From the NCBI GenBank assembly GCA_035255485.1, contig DATEZO010000149.1, positions 1 through 22,018 on the forward strand: a stretch of DNA of 22,018 nucleotides, read 5' to 3'. This document shows positions 9,067 through 15,724 of the stretch, piece by piece. Each line of letters starts with the position of its first letter. The stretch's first letter is position 1. The notes below the pieces were generated by a model. It had not been told where the DNA came from, ran no database searches, and was given only the letters and a program-made list of their open reading frames with translations. Origin of the DNA: DATEZO01 sp035255485. Lineage in GTDB: Bacteria; Pseudomonadota; Gammaproteobacteria; Burkholderiales; Burkholderiaceae_D. The position numbers were made by a program, and so were the translations under genes.

Positions 9067-10314
9067 TCATGCCGCCAATGCCACCGGCATCGCAGTCATG
9101 CGTTGCGGCCTGAACGAGTAATGCATCCATACCAGCGATACGCACACCGTTCCGTACAGCAGCATGAATGCGCTGGAACGGATGCCGGTCAGATCCACCA
9201 GCGCGCCGAACATGATCGGCAATATGAAGCCGCCCAACCCGCCTGCCAGCCCGACCACGCCGGATGCCGCGCCGATGTTATGTGTGAAGTCGTCCGCAAT
9301 GAACTTGAAAACCGATGCCTTGCCGACGGCCATCGCGACGCCAACGATGAATAACAGCACAGTGAAGATCCACGGGGTCAAGCCGATATTCAGGCTCATG
9401 TCGCCGTTGACGGTCTTGACGATCATGCTGGTTTGCGGATACGACAGCAGGAAGAAACACACCCAGCACACCCACATCACCCACCAGGTTACCTTGTAAG
9501 CGCCGTATTTGTCGGCAATCCATCCGCCCAGCGCGCGCAGCACGCCGCCCGGCAGGGAGAAGCAGGCAGCCAGCAATGCTGCCAGCCGGAGATCGAAGCC
9601 GTATTCGGAAACATAGTACTTGGTCATCCACAGGGCCAGCCCGACATAACCGCCGAACACCACTGAATAGTACTGGGAATAGCGCCAGACGCGTGGGTCC
9701 TTCAGCACTTTCATCTGTTCCATGAACGACACGTTCGATGGTACGTTATGCGCCTTGTCGGTTGCCGAGAACAGCCAGAACAGCAGCGCGGTAACCAGCA
9801 TCGCGAGTGCATACACCTTCGGCAGCATTTGCCAGCCGAAGACGGCAATGATGGTAGGCGCCACGAACTTGGTCAGCGCGGAGCCGGAATTGCCGGCGCC
9901 GAAAATCCCCATCGCCAGGCCACGGCGTTCCGACTTGAACCAGCGCGCCACATACGGCGTGCCGACCGAAAACGATCCGCCCGCCAGCCCGACGAACAGG
10001 CCGAGCAGCAGAAAATGCCAGTATGCAGTGGCGTAACTGATCATGTAGATCGGCACCACGCAGGACAGCATCAACAGGAAGAAAACGATGCGGCCGCCGA
10101 ATTTATCGGTCCAGATGCCGAGCGGCACCCGCACCAGCGAGCCAGTCAGCACCGGTGTTGCCGCCAGCAAGCCAAACTGGGTTTCATTCAATTTGAGAAG
10201 CGTTTTGACCGGAATGCCCAGTACGGCAAACATCATCCAGACCGCAAAACAAATCGTAAATGCAAAGGTGCTGCTAAACAGTACCGAGATCTGCTTGTTA
10301 TTGTTGACTTTCAC
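9067..10314 (-). CDS. narK1: Nitrate transporter, NarK1-type major facilitator
   Basis: A 415-aa twelve-helix major facilitator, expected to be the proton-linked nitrate importer of a NarK1-NarK2 pair. The nitrate-family glycine motifs are visible: GLAGGSFSVGTPYVARWF followed by RRGLAMGIFGAGNSGSALTKFVAP, and GVVGLAGGLGGFILPIMFG near the C-terminus. Start chosen as GTG at 10314 (VKVNNNKQISVL) because GGAGG lies 6 nt before it and transporters of this group begin with a short polar tail before helix 1. The frame stays open to an ATG at 10407, but that extension has no good ribosome site. First gene of the nar operon, with a roughly 400-nt leader to its candidate promoter. Confidence 0.92.
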   Translation of the reverse strand: MKVNNNKQISVLFSSTFAFTICFAVWMMFAVLGIPVKTLLKLNETQFGLLAATPVLTGSLVRVPLGIWTDKFGGRIVFFLLMLSCVVPIYMISYATAYWHFLLLGLFVGLAGGSFSVGTPYVARWFKSERRGLAMGIFGAGNSGSALTKFVAPTIIAVFGWQMLPKVYALAMLVTALLFWLFSATDKAHNVPSNVSFMEQMKVLKDPRVWRYSQYYSVVFGGYVGLALWMTKYYVSEYGFDLRLAALLAACFSLPGGVLRALGGWIADKYGAYKVTWWVMWVCWVCFFLLSYPQTSMIVKTVNGDMSLNIGLTPWIFTVLLFIVGVAMAVGKASVFKFIADDFTHNIGAASGVVGLAGGLGGFILPIMFGALVDLTGIRSSAFMLLYGTVCVSLVWMHYSFRPQRMTAMPVALAA

Positions 10315-10691
10315 CTTACACCTCCATAGAGATATGACCCGATGTATGCAGAATAAGATGAAGCGGAAGACAACACTATTGGCCGGAGGGGCATCCGTGG
10401 AAAGCAATCTGGCTAGCCCGCTCCATCAGAGGATCTACGGAAGACGGGATGGCGTACACCAAAAGGCGTAGGTAAAAAATAAACGCAACCGAAGAAACCG
10501 GTCGTGCGGGCAACCGGGAAGGAATTTGATTGGAATTCTGGCAGGATTGCCCAGGAACGCTGCCGGTTCCCGCTGCCTCCGGCAGGAACGGGGATAGTCG
10601 ATGCGCCCGATTAAAGGCTATTGGCTATTGGCCTGTTTCGTCGTTCTTCCAGCGTTCGCGGGTCGGCCAATCCATCTAAAATTGAGGGAGT

Positions 10692-10713
10692 ATATTGAAA
10701 TATATATCAATAT
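10692..10713. promoter_or_regulatory. AT-rich 22-bp palindrome, possible operator
   Basis: Perfect 7-bp arms ATATTGA / TCAATAT separated by 8 bp of alternating A/T. The inner TTGA and TCAA half-sites resemble CRP/FNR-family half-sites, but the spacing is N8 (FNR uses N6 between these tetramers), so it is probably not a standard FNR box. It lies just downstream of the candidate narK1 transcription start and could be an operator, a second promoter, or AT-rich DNA only. Confidence 0.45.
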
Positions 10714-10726
10714 TCGCAGTTATTCT

Positions 10727-10773
10727 GCGGCTGTTTAAAAATACATGGCGGTGTATACTTTGATCCTGATCCG
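10727..10773 (-). promoter_or_regulatory. Candidate FNR/DNR-dependent promoter for narK1
   Basis: On the plus strand, 10760-10773 reads TTGATCCTGATCCG, matching 8 of 10 fixed bases of TTGAT-n4-ATCAA. Reading the minus strand, TTTAAA at 10739-10734 is a plausible -10. It would put the start near 10727 and the site centre about 40 bp upstream, the geometry of a class II FNR promoter. Regulation by oxygen or NO is expected for nar genes but here is inferred from the motif only. Confidence 0.5.
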
Positions 10774-10866
10774 CGCATAACGGGCACGCCTGCATCAGTT
10801 ACCGCCATTCTGGCGTAAGGCAATGGAACTGGCGGCAAGTGGATCAGCAACATCCTGGGCGGCAAG

Positions 10867-10887
10867 CGCTGCTCCAAAGAGCCAGCG
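10867..10887 (-). terminator. Hairpin after apbE, possible end of nos transcript
   Basis: Bulged stem CGCT plus GCTC pairing with GAGC and AGCG, 4-nt loop, beginning 14 nt after the apbE stop at 10902. No U-run follows on the minus strand, so it is a weak intrinsic terminator or a Rho-dependent/RNA 3' end structure. Confidence 0.35.
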
Positions 10888-10901
10888 GCGCCTTGTCTGC
10901 C

Positions 10902-11939
10902 TTATCTGTTTTCAGCCTTGTTCATTTCCATGCGTTTTTGCATGGCGGGCGTCATTTCGACATTTTTTCCAGCATCGATCAGCATCACTTCATTCAGGCC
11001 CAGGCGTTGCGCCATTTCCTTCCAGTGCTGCGGGCCGGCGATGAACAGCGGCTTGGAATTGCCATCCGAACGCAATCCGGCGTCATTGCCGCCGGAGGTG
11101 ATGATCGTTACCGACGCGATCAGATCGATGGTTTCACCGGTGCGCGGATCGATAATGTGCGGATGGCGCTTGCCGTCCTTCATGAAATAGCGCTGGTAGT
11201 CGCCGCTGGTGCCGATCGCCTCGTTGTCATGCAGATCGACCGCGGCGATCGTGCCTTCGCCACGCGGATCGCGAATGCCGACTTTCCAGGGATGGTCGCC
11301 CGGCTGCCCGATGGCGAGCACGTTGCCGCCGACATTGATGAGCGCCGCCTTGACATGCGCGTCGTGCAGGATCCTGGCCGCACGATCCAGTGCATAACCT
11401 TTCGCATACCCGCCCAGATCGATCATCACCGCCTTGTTGCGGCTGGAAATCACGGTGCCGTCATAGCGCAGATCGGACAGGCGCGGATTGGCCTCGACCC
11501 AATGCCGGATCTCGTCTTTGGACGGTCCGTGCGGCTGGATGTTGCTGCTCTGGAATCCCCACAGCCGGATCAGATGGCCGATGGCAGGATTGAACAGATT
11601 GTCCGAGGCATCGGCCAGCGCAGTGGCGGACTTGAGCAGATCCACCATTTCCGCATCGGCCTGGAATGGCTCGCCGCGCGCGATGCTGTCGTTGAGCGCA
11701 GTCAGCATGCTCGGCTGCCAGGCGTGGAACTTGTGATGCAGGCGGTCGAATTCATTCAACACGCTGGCGGCCAGCGCGTCGGCTCGCTCCTGCGATTCGC
11801 CGTAGATACTGACTTCCACCAGGGTACCGAACACATTGCCCGGCGTGCGATAGGTCTGGGGCGCACGGCTGCAACCTCCCAGCAGGCACTGCAGCAGCAA
11901 TGCAGTCAGAAAAAAGAGGCTTGCTTTACGGAGAATCAT
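10902..11939 (-). CDS. apbE: FAD:protein FMN transferase, ApbE/NosX lipoprotein
   Basis: A 345-aa enzyme that attaches FMN covalently to a threonine of target proteins in the periplasm; here the target is presumably NosR. Residues 1-23 form a lipoprotein signal ending in LLGGC (C23). Family motifs follow: DLGGYAKGYALD (174-185), INVGGNV (201-207), and HIIDPRTG (261-268). The start at 11939 was chosen for the signal peptide; no clear Shine-Dalgarno precedes it, and the open frame upstream crosses a terminator hairpin. In other denitrifiers this gene in the nos cluster is called nosX. It is separated from the cytochrome gene by 110 bp containing an intrinsic terminator, so it may depend on readthrough or on its own promoter; GATATAG at about 11954-11960 could be a -10. 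Confidence 0.92.
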   Translation of the reverse strand: MILRKASLFFLTALLLQCLLGGCSRAPQTYRTPGNVFGTLVEVSIYGESQERADALAASVLNEFDRLHHKFHAWQPSMLTALNDSIARGEPFQADAEMVDLLKSATALADASDNLFNPAIGHLIRLWGFQSSNIQPHGPSKDEIRHWVEANPRLSDLRYDGTVISSRNKAVMIDLGGYAKGYALDRAARILHDAHVKAALINVGGNVLAIGQPGDHPWKVGIRDPRGEGTIAAVDLHDNEAIGTSGDYQRYFMKDGKRHPHIIDPRTGETIDLIASVTIITSGGNDAGLRSDGNSKPLFIAGPQHWKEMAQRLGLNEVMLIDAGKNVEMTPAMQKRMEMNKAENR

Positions 11940-12004
11940 GATGAAGTCGGCGCTATATCTGCCGGGGGGAATGCTGCGACGGAAAATGCGTTGCGGAGGT
12001 TGCG

Positions 12005-12043
12005 TAAAACGGCATCGGGCAGCGTGCCACGCGGCCCGATGCC
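12005..12043 (-). terminator. Intrinsic terminator after the cytochrome c gene
   Basis: Perfect 10-bp arms GGCATCGGGC / GCCCGATGCC (12011-12020 and 12034-12043), an inner 4-bp stem GCGT/ACGC with a 3-nt loop, and on the minus strand a following GTTTTA. It starts 6 nt after the cytochrome stop. This is the best terminator-like structure in the window. Confidence 0.78.
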
Positions 12044-12049
12044 CAAACA

Positions 12050-12535
12050 TCAGCTGGCCTTGCTGACCATGTAATCTACGGCTGCCTTGAGTTCCTCATC
12101 CTTCAGGCTGGCATTGCCGCCTTTGGGCGGCATCATCCTGATACCGGCGATTGCATGGGTGTAGAGCGTATCCTTGCCCTGCGCAACACGCGGTGCCCAG
12201 GCAGCCTTGTCGCCGAATTTCGGCGCACCCAGGACGCCCGTGCCGTGGCAAGCCTGGCAAGTTGCGGAATACACCTTCTCGCCTGCTGCCAGGTCGCCGG
12301 CGGGGGCTGCGCTGGCGGAGGCTGCGGCAGGAGCTGCGGCAGGAGCGGCAGCGGAAGCAGCGGGTTCAGCGGCCGCCGGTGCGGAGGCAGCCGGTGCAGC
12401 AGGTTCAGATGCGGCCGGTGCGGCGGCGGGAGCTGCGGTGCTGGCTTCCGGAGCGCTGGCTGCCGGCGGCGTTTTTTCTCCGCAGGCGACGAGTCCGAGC
12501 GCAACCACCAGCGGCAAGAGTTTTAGTGCTTTCAT
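12050..12535 (-). CDS. Lipoprotein c-type cytochrome (c5-like) with long Ala/Pro tether
   Basis: A 161-aa monoheme cytochrome. A lipoprotein signal ends at LVAC (C18). Residues 22-79 are almost only Ala, Pro, Ser and Glu, a flexible linker. The heme domain starts near residue 80: CQACH at 93-97 and Met134 or Met135 in GIRMMPPKGG as the distal ligand. The pattern GAPKFGDKAAWAPRVAQGKD is typical of cytochrome c5/CycB-like domains. Start ATG at 12535. In the nos context it is a likely electron donor to NosZ or acceptor from NosR or the bc1 complex; this is inferred. The gap to the preceding ORF is 230 bp and contains a palindromic element, and a terminator follows, so its expression may be set apart from the rest of the cluster. 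Confidence 0.9.
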   Translation of the reverse strand: MKALKLLPLVVALGLVACGEKTPPAASAPEASTAAPAAAPAASEPAAPAASAPAAAEPAASAAAPAAAPAAASASAAPAGDLAAGEKVYSATCQACHGTGVLGAPKFGDKAAWAPRVAQGKDTLYTHAIAGIRMMPPKGGNASLKDEELKAAVDYMVSKAS

Positions 12536-12595
12536 GATGTGATTTTAAAGAGTTGATAAAGAGTTGAGAAATAGCCGGGCTTACACGATTTGCAT

Positions 12596-12736
12596 GATAA
12601 ATAGGTCCGACACACTATGCATCCGGCACGATGCAGTCTTGATGTCATCGTGCCCTGTTCTCACCTTCTCCTTCTGGGAGAGGGTTGAGGTGAGGAGATC
12701 CGGTTCCAATCATATTCGTTCCGGACCTATATTATC
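12596..12736. repeat. 141-bp nested inverted-repeat element (MITE/REP-like)
   Basis: Outer arms: GATAA-ATAGGTCCG at 12596-12609 pairs with CGGACCTAT-a-TTATC at 12722-12736 (14 bp with one bulged base). Inside lies a hairpin with perfect 9-bp arms GGCACGATG / CATCGTGCC (12625-12633 and 12646-12654). A second hairpin follows with arms CTCACCT-TCTCC / GGAGA-n6-AGGTGAG (12660-12694). The second hairpin resembles the abundant CTCACC...GGGAGAGGG intergenic palindromes of proteobacterial genomes. The whole could fold as a cloverleaf. No transposase is present, consistent with a non-autonomous element. It sits between the 218-aa ORF and the cytochrome gene. Confidence 0.65.
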
Positions 12737-12765
12737 GCATTGCAACAGCATATCGGCAGCACGGG

Positions 12766-13422
12766 TTATTCCATCGCCTCCTGCAAAATGCATTTTTCCA
12801 ACAGCGGGTCGGCCAGGAGAATATCGAGCAGCTGCGAAAAACCGGTCCAGCAATCGGTATCCGGACAATTGACCGGACCGGCTTGCAGCGTATTGTCGTC
12901 ACCATGCACATGGCAAGGAAAGGTCGAGCAATCCGTATGCAGCGGCGCGGTATCGATGCGCAATTCCGCGTCGCCCCAGCTCCATCCGATCGCATATTCC
13001 GCACTACTGAAATAACGTACTTCCATCATCAGGCCGGTGTCGAATGCCAGCAGCATGGCATCCTGCGCCAGCCGCACCGGTTCGGTCAGCCGCTCGGCGT
13101 AATGCGTCTCCAGCCGCTCCTTCAGCATCAGGTGCATGCTGATCGGAGATGTATCGGCCGCAGTCTGCCCACCGAGCCGTTCGAGTGCCTGCGCGCGAAT
13201 TTCCATGCGGGTCTGCTCGATGATCAGCGCGCTCAGGTAATGGTCATACGCAGGATGCTCGGCGACTTCGCCGGACCTGATTTTTTCCAGCAGCGCCGCT
13301 TCGCTGTCCGCGGAATAGCGCCTCAGCAATGTCTTGCGCGATTCGCGCAGCGTATACAAAGTTTTTGCGTAGAGTGCCTCAAGCGCCTCTGTATTCATTG
13401 CGTCTTGCGATTCCCTATCCAT
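12766..13422 (-). CDS. Uncharacterised Cys/His-rich protein in the nos operon
   Basis: I do not recognise a named function. The 218-aa protein has no signal peptide or membrane helix, so it is probably cytoplasmic. Residues 10-120 are predicted helical with charged heptads. Residues 130-218 look like an alpha/beta domain containing RIDTAPLHTDCSTFPCHVH (155-173), then C186 and C191 in NCPDTDC, and C211. C165, C170, H171, H173, C186 and C191 could form a metal site. The R-x-D-x-AP-x-H-x4-TFP-x-H-x-H pattern reminds me of the DUF6516 family, from memory only. Start at 13422 was chosen because GAGGAG overlaps the nosL stop 7 nt upstream; an internal Met at 13398 is the alternative. It is 10 bp after nosL, so it is co-translated with the nos genes. 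Confidence 0.85.
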   Translation of the reverse strand: MDRESQDAMNTEALEALYAKTLYTLRESRKTLLRRYSADSEAALLEKIRSGEVAEHPAYDHYLSALIIEQTRMEIRAQALERLGGQTAADTSPISMHLMLKERLETHYAERLTEPVRLAQDAMLLAFDTGLMMEVRYFSSAEYAIGWSWGDAELRIDTAPLHTDCSTFPCHVHGDDNTLQAGPVNCPDTDCWTGFSQLLDILLADPLLEKCILQEAME

Positions 13423-13432
13423 CCCTTACTCC

Positions 13433-13990
13433 TCAGTGCAACATCCCCATGTCATGCGCTGCGCCGCCACCCATGTTAACCATGTCAGGCGTGATCTGAT
13501 CGAACCGCAGCACCTTGCCGCCCTCCTTCTGCACAAATGCTTCGGCATCCTGGCTGCTGGAAAATGCACCGAATGTCGGTCCCATCGAACCGGCTTTCCT
13601 GCTACCGGCGACATAGAAAGCGGTCTTCGCATCGATCCAGTGCGCTTCCGGATGATTCCAGTCGGCCTTGCCCATGTCCTGCACGAACAGCGCGGCAACA
13701 TGGCGCTTCTGTTCCGGCATCAGCACCACGGAAAACAGCTCCATCAAATCACAGAAGAAATCCGGTTTGCCTTCCGCATAGTGGATCTGCGCCTTGGGGC
13801 CCGGATAGTCTTTCAACAGCATGCCGTCCAGCGCACATGCCGTATCGGCCGTCGGCTCCTGCGCCGCAACCTGTGGCACCGCCTGGCTGCATGCGCCGAG
13901 CAAAACCAGCACGACCGCACCGGTCAGGCTTGCGGAACGTTTCGACAGCGCAGAGAGTACCTTGCGCACGTCAATACTTGTCGATTTCAC
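13433..13990 (-). CDS. nosL: NosL copper chaperone lipoprotein
   Basis: A periplasmic lipoprotein that carries Cu(I) for the copper centres of N2O reductase. Using GTG at 13990 it is 185 aa: hydrophobic segment 21-33, lipobox LGAC (C34), and the NosL core CALDGMLLKDYPGPKAQI (52-69) with C52 and M57 in the copper-binding region, then FFCDLMELF (78-86) and the WIDAKTAFYV segment. The C-terminus is Met/His-rich (VNMGGGAAHDMGMLH), fitting copper handling. The GTG start overlaps the nosY stop as GTGA and has GGAG 6 nt upstream; the ATG at 14002 has no ribosome site, so GTG is preferred. Translation is coupled to nosY. Confidence 0.93.
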   Translation of the reverse strand: MKSTSIDVRKVLSALSKRSASLTGAVVLVLLGACSQAVPQVAAQEPTADTACALDGMLLKDYPGPKAQIHYAEGKPDFFCDLMELFSVVLMPEQKRHVAALFVQDMGKADWNHPEAHWIDAKTAFYVAGSRKAGSMGPTFGAFSSSQDAEAFVQKEGGKVLRFDQITPDMVNMGGGAAHDMGMLH

Positions 13991-14811
13991 TTGAATCTCC
14001 ATTTTGCAAACAGAAAGGGAACGATGATCCAGCCCAGCATGATGGCCAGCAGCGTCATCGGATTGGTTAAATTTTCCGGCATGACTGTGGCCAGTCCGTA
14101 CATGTTCTGCACCTGCTCGGAACTGAAAATATTCAGCAGGCGGAAAATATCGGCCGGATTCAGCATCAGCAGCGCAGCGAACACGCCGCTGCCGAGCCTG
14201 CCCTGGCTGACCACCAGCGCACCCATCAGCAGCAGATCGAAAATCAGCACAAAGAAGAACCACAACGTAATCGCGATGCCACTGGCGCGCACGCGGTCGA
14301 GCGTAACAACCGATACCAGCAGCGACAATGACAGGAACGCCATGCCCATCAGTATCGCGGACAGCACGAACCCGGCGTAGTGATACAGATCATTGCTGCC
14401 CAGTTGCGCTGCCAGCGGCAACAGTCCGGCCCCGAATCCAAGTACGGTCGAACTGGCCAGCGCGGCCGCCAGGCCGAGATATTTGCCAAGCAGGATTTCG
14501 AATCGGGAAATCGGCATCGACAGCAGCAGTTCCAGCGAACCGCGCTCCTTTTCACCCACGATGGCGTCGTAGCCCAGGATCAGCGCAATCAGCGGCACCA
14601 GGTAAATCACCAGGCTGACCAGGCTGGCGACCGTGACATCAATGCTGCGAAAGCCGACCGAACCCTGCTGCGCCGTGCCGAAATAGGCGATCGCCAGGGC
14701 GAACAGCGAAAAAATCAGCGCCACTGCCAGCACCCAGCGATTGCGGATGCGATCGCGGAATTCCTTGGTCGCAATGACGCGGACCTGCGACCATTCAATG
14801 CGACTGGACAT
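13987..14811 (-). CDS. nosY: NosY, ABC-2 type permease for NosZ maturation
   Basis: A 274-aa integral membrane protein with six hydrophobic segments, the permease partner of NosF. NosDFY uses ATP to supply a sulfur species, and copper by way of NosL, needed to assemble the CuZ site of NosZ. The N-terminus MSSRIEWSQVRVIATKEFRDRIRNRW is typical of ABC-2 permeases, as is EKERGSLELLLSMPISR after the second helix. The start at 14811 was preferred over ATG at 14823 because GGAG lies 7 nt upstream. It overlaps the nosF end by 17 bp. Confidence 0.94.
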   Translation of the reverse strand: MSSRIEWSQVRVIATKEFRDRIRNRWVLAVALIFSLFALAIAYFGTAQQGSVGFRSIDVTVASLVSLVIYLVPLIALILGYDAIVGEKERGSLELLLSMPISRFEILLGKYLGLAAALASSTVLGFGAGLLPLAAQLGSNDLYHYAGFVLSAILMGMAFLSLSLLVSVVTLDRVRASGIAITLWFFFVLIFDLLLMGALVVSQGRLGSGVFAALLMLNPADIFRLLNIFSSEQVQNMYGLATVMPENLTNPMTLLAIMLGWIIVPFLFAKWRFK

Positions 14812-15724
14812 GCTGCGCTCCATAACCAAGAAACAGATCTTCCAGGGACGGCTCGTGGATGGCGATATCGAGTACCGAATCGGATAGCGCAGACAGGACG
14901 CCAAGCACCGCGACTTTCTGCGATGAAGCGCATGAAATATGTGCCGCATCGTCGATCATCGTGGTATCGAGCCCGACCAGATGCGCCAGCGCGGCATGAA
15001 TCGTGCTGCCGCGCCCCGGACGCAGCCTGACCCGGATCACGGAGGGCAACACCATTCGCGCGCGCAATTCAGTCAGCGTGCCCTGCGCGGCGATGCGCCC
15101 TGAATTCAGAATCACCAGGCGATCGACCCGCCCCTGTATTTCCGCCAGAATATGCGATGTGATGATGACCGTTGCGCCGCGCGACTGGACATTGCGCAGG
15201 ATCGCGTAAAAATCGTGAATGCCTTCCGGGTCAAGGCCGTTGGTGGGTTCGTCCAGAAAAATCAGGTCGGGATCGCCCAGCAGCACTTGCGCAAAGCCCA
15301 GGCGCTGACGCATGCCTTTCGAATAGCCGCGCACGCGCCGCTGTGCCGCATCCGCCAGGCCGACCCGCGCCAGCACGTCGGCACAGGCACTCCTCGGCAC
15401 TTTCTTCAGGTCGGCAAACAGGCGCACGACCTCCATGCCGCTCAGGTTGTCGTAGGTCACGAAACTTTCCGGCAAATAGCCGATGCGGCGCCGTACCTGC
15501 CGGAAATCGCGGTCATCCACTCCAGCGCCATGTACGCGGATCTGGCCCGAAGTGGCTGGAATCAAGCCCAGCATCATCTTGAACAGCGTGCTCTTGCCGG
15601 CGCCGTTATGGCCAATCAGGCCGAACATTTCGCCCTTGCCGACCGACAGGCTGATGCCCTTGAGCGCCTGCACGTCGCCGAACGATTTGGTGACATCGGT
15701 CACTTCAATTGGGTTGCTTGTCAC
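14795..15724 (-). CDS. nosF: NosF, ABC transporter ATP-binding protein
   Basis: A 309-aa ATPase. Walker A GHNGAGKST is at 38-46, the signature YSKGMRQ at 134-140, Walker B LIFLDEPTNGLD at 154-165, and the switch histidine H191. It energises the NosDFY complex with NosY. A C-terminal domain of about 100 residues follows the nucleotide-binding domain, as in other NosF proteins. The start is GTG at 15724, overlapping the nosD end by 20 bp, with GGAG upstream. No obvious missing residue. Confidence 0.95.
   Translation of the reverse strand: MTSNPIEVTDVTKSFGDVQALKGISLSVGKGEMFGLIGHNGAGKSTLFKMMLGLIPATSGQIRVHGAGVDDRDFRQVRRRIGYLPESFVTYDNLSGMEVVRLFADLKKVPRSACADVLARVGLADAAQRRVRGYSKGMRQRLGFAQVLLGDPDLIFLDEPTNGLDPEGIHDFYAILRNVQSRGATVIITSHILAEIQGRVDRLVILNSGRIAAQGTLTELRARMVLPSVIRVRLRPGRGSTIHAALAHLVGLDTTMIDDAAHISCASSQKVAVLGVLSALSDSVLDIAIHEPSLEDLFLGYGAQHVQSH

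Larger units (their letters stand above)
10315..10901 (-). promoter_or_regulatory. Intergenic region between apbE and narK1 (nar operon leader)
   Basis: No credible gene on either strand in these 587 bp. It holds a hairpin just after apbE (10867-10887), a candidate FNR-dependent promoter (10727-10773), a 22-bp AT-rich palindrome (10692-10713), a tandem GGCTATT repeat (10616-10632), a bulged hairpin with arms GTTCC and TGCC (10565-10590), and a duplicated GGAATT flanking TGATT (near 10522-10537). The nar transcript starting near 10727 would have a leader of about 410 nt, long enough to hold post-transcriptional control. No convincing NarL heptamer array was seen. Confidence 0.6.

Noticed and set aside
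10316..10327. Three-codon mini-ORF ATG GAG GTG TAA overlapping the narK1 ribosome site
   Set aside because: It arises from the Shine-Dalgarno sequence itself; too short to claim as a leader peptide.
10315..10407. N-terminal extension of narK1 to an ATG at 10407
   Set aside because: The GTG at 10314 has GGAGG at good spacing and gives the normal family N-terminus.
11940..12050. N-terminal extension of apbE by 37 codons to an ATG at 12050
   Set aside because: It would begin inside a terminator hairpin and hide the lipoprotein signal; the start at 11939 gives a correct signal peptide.
12151..12542. Several overlapping plus-strand and alternative-frame open frames of 120-128 codons rich in Arg, Gly or Ala
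   Set aside because: They are reading-frame shadows of the GCN-rich Ala/Pro linker of the cytochrome c gene and have no ribosome sites or homology-like composition.
12660..12694. Possible CRISPR-like or tandem repeat signal
   Set aside because: It is a single palindrome of REP type; there is no repeat-spacer periodicity anywhere in the window.
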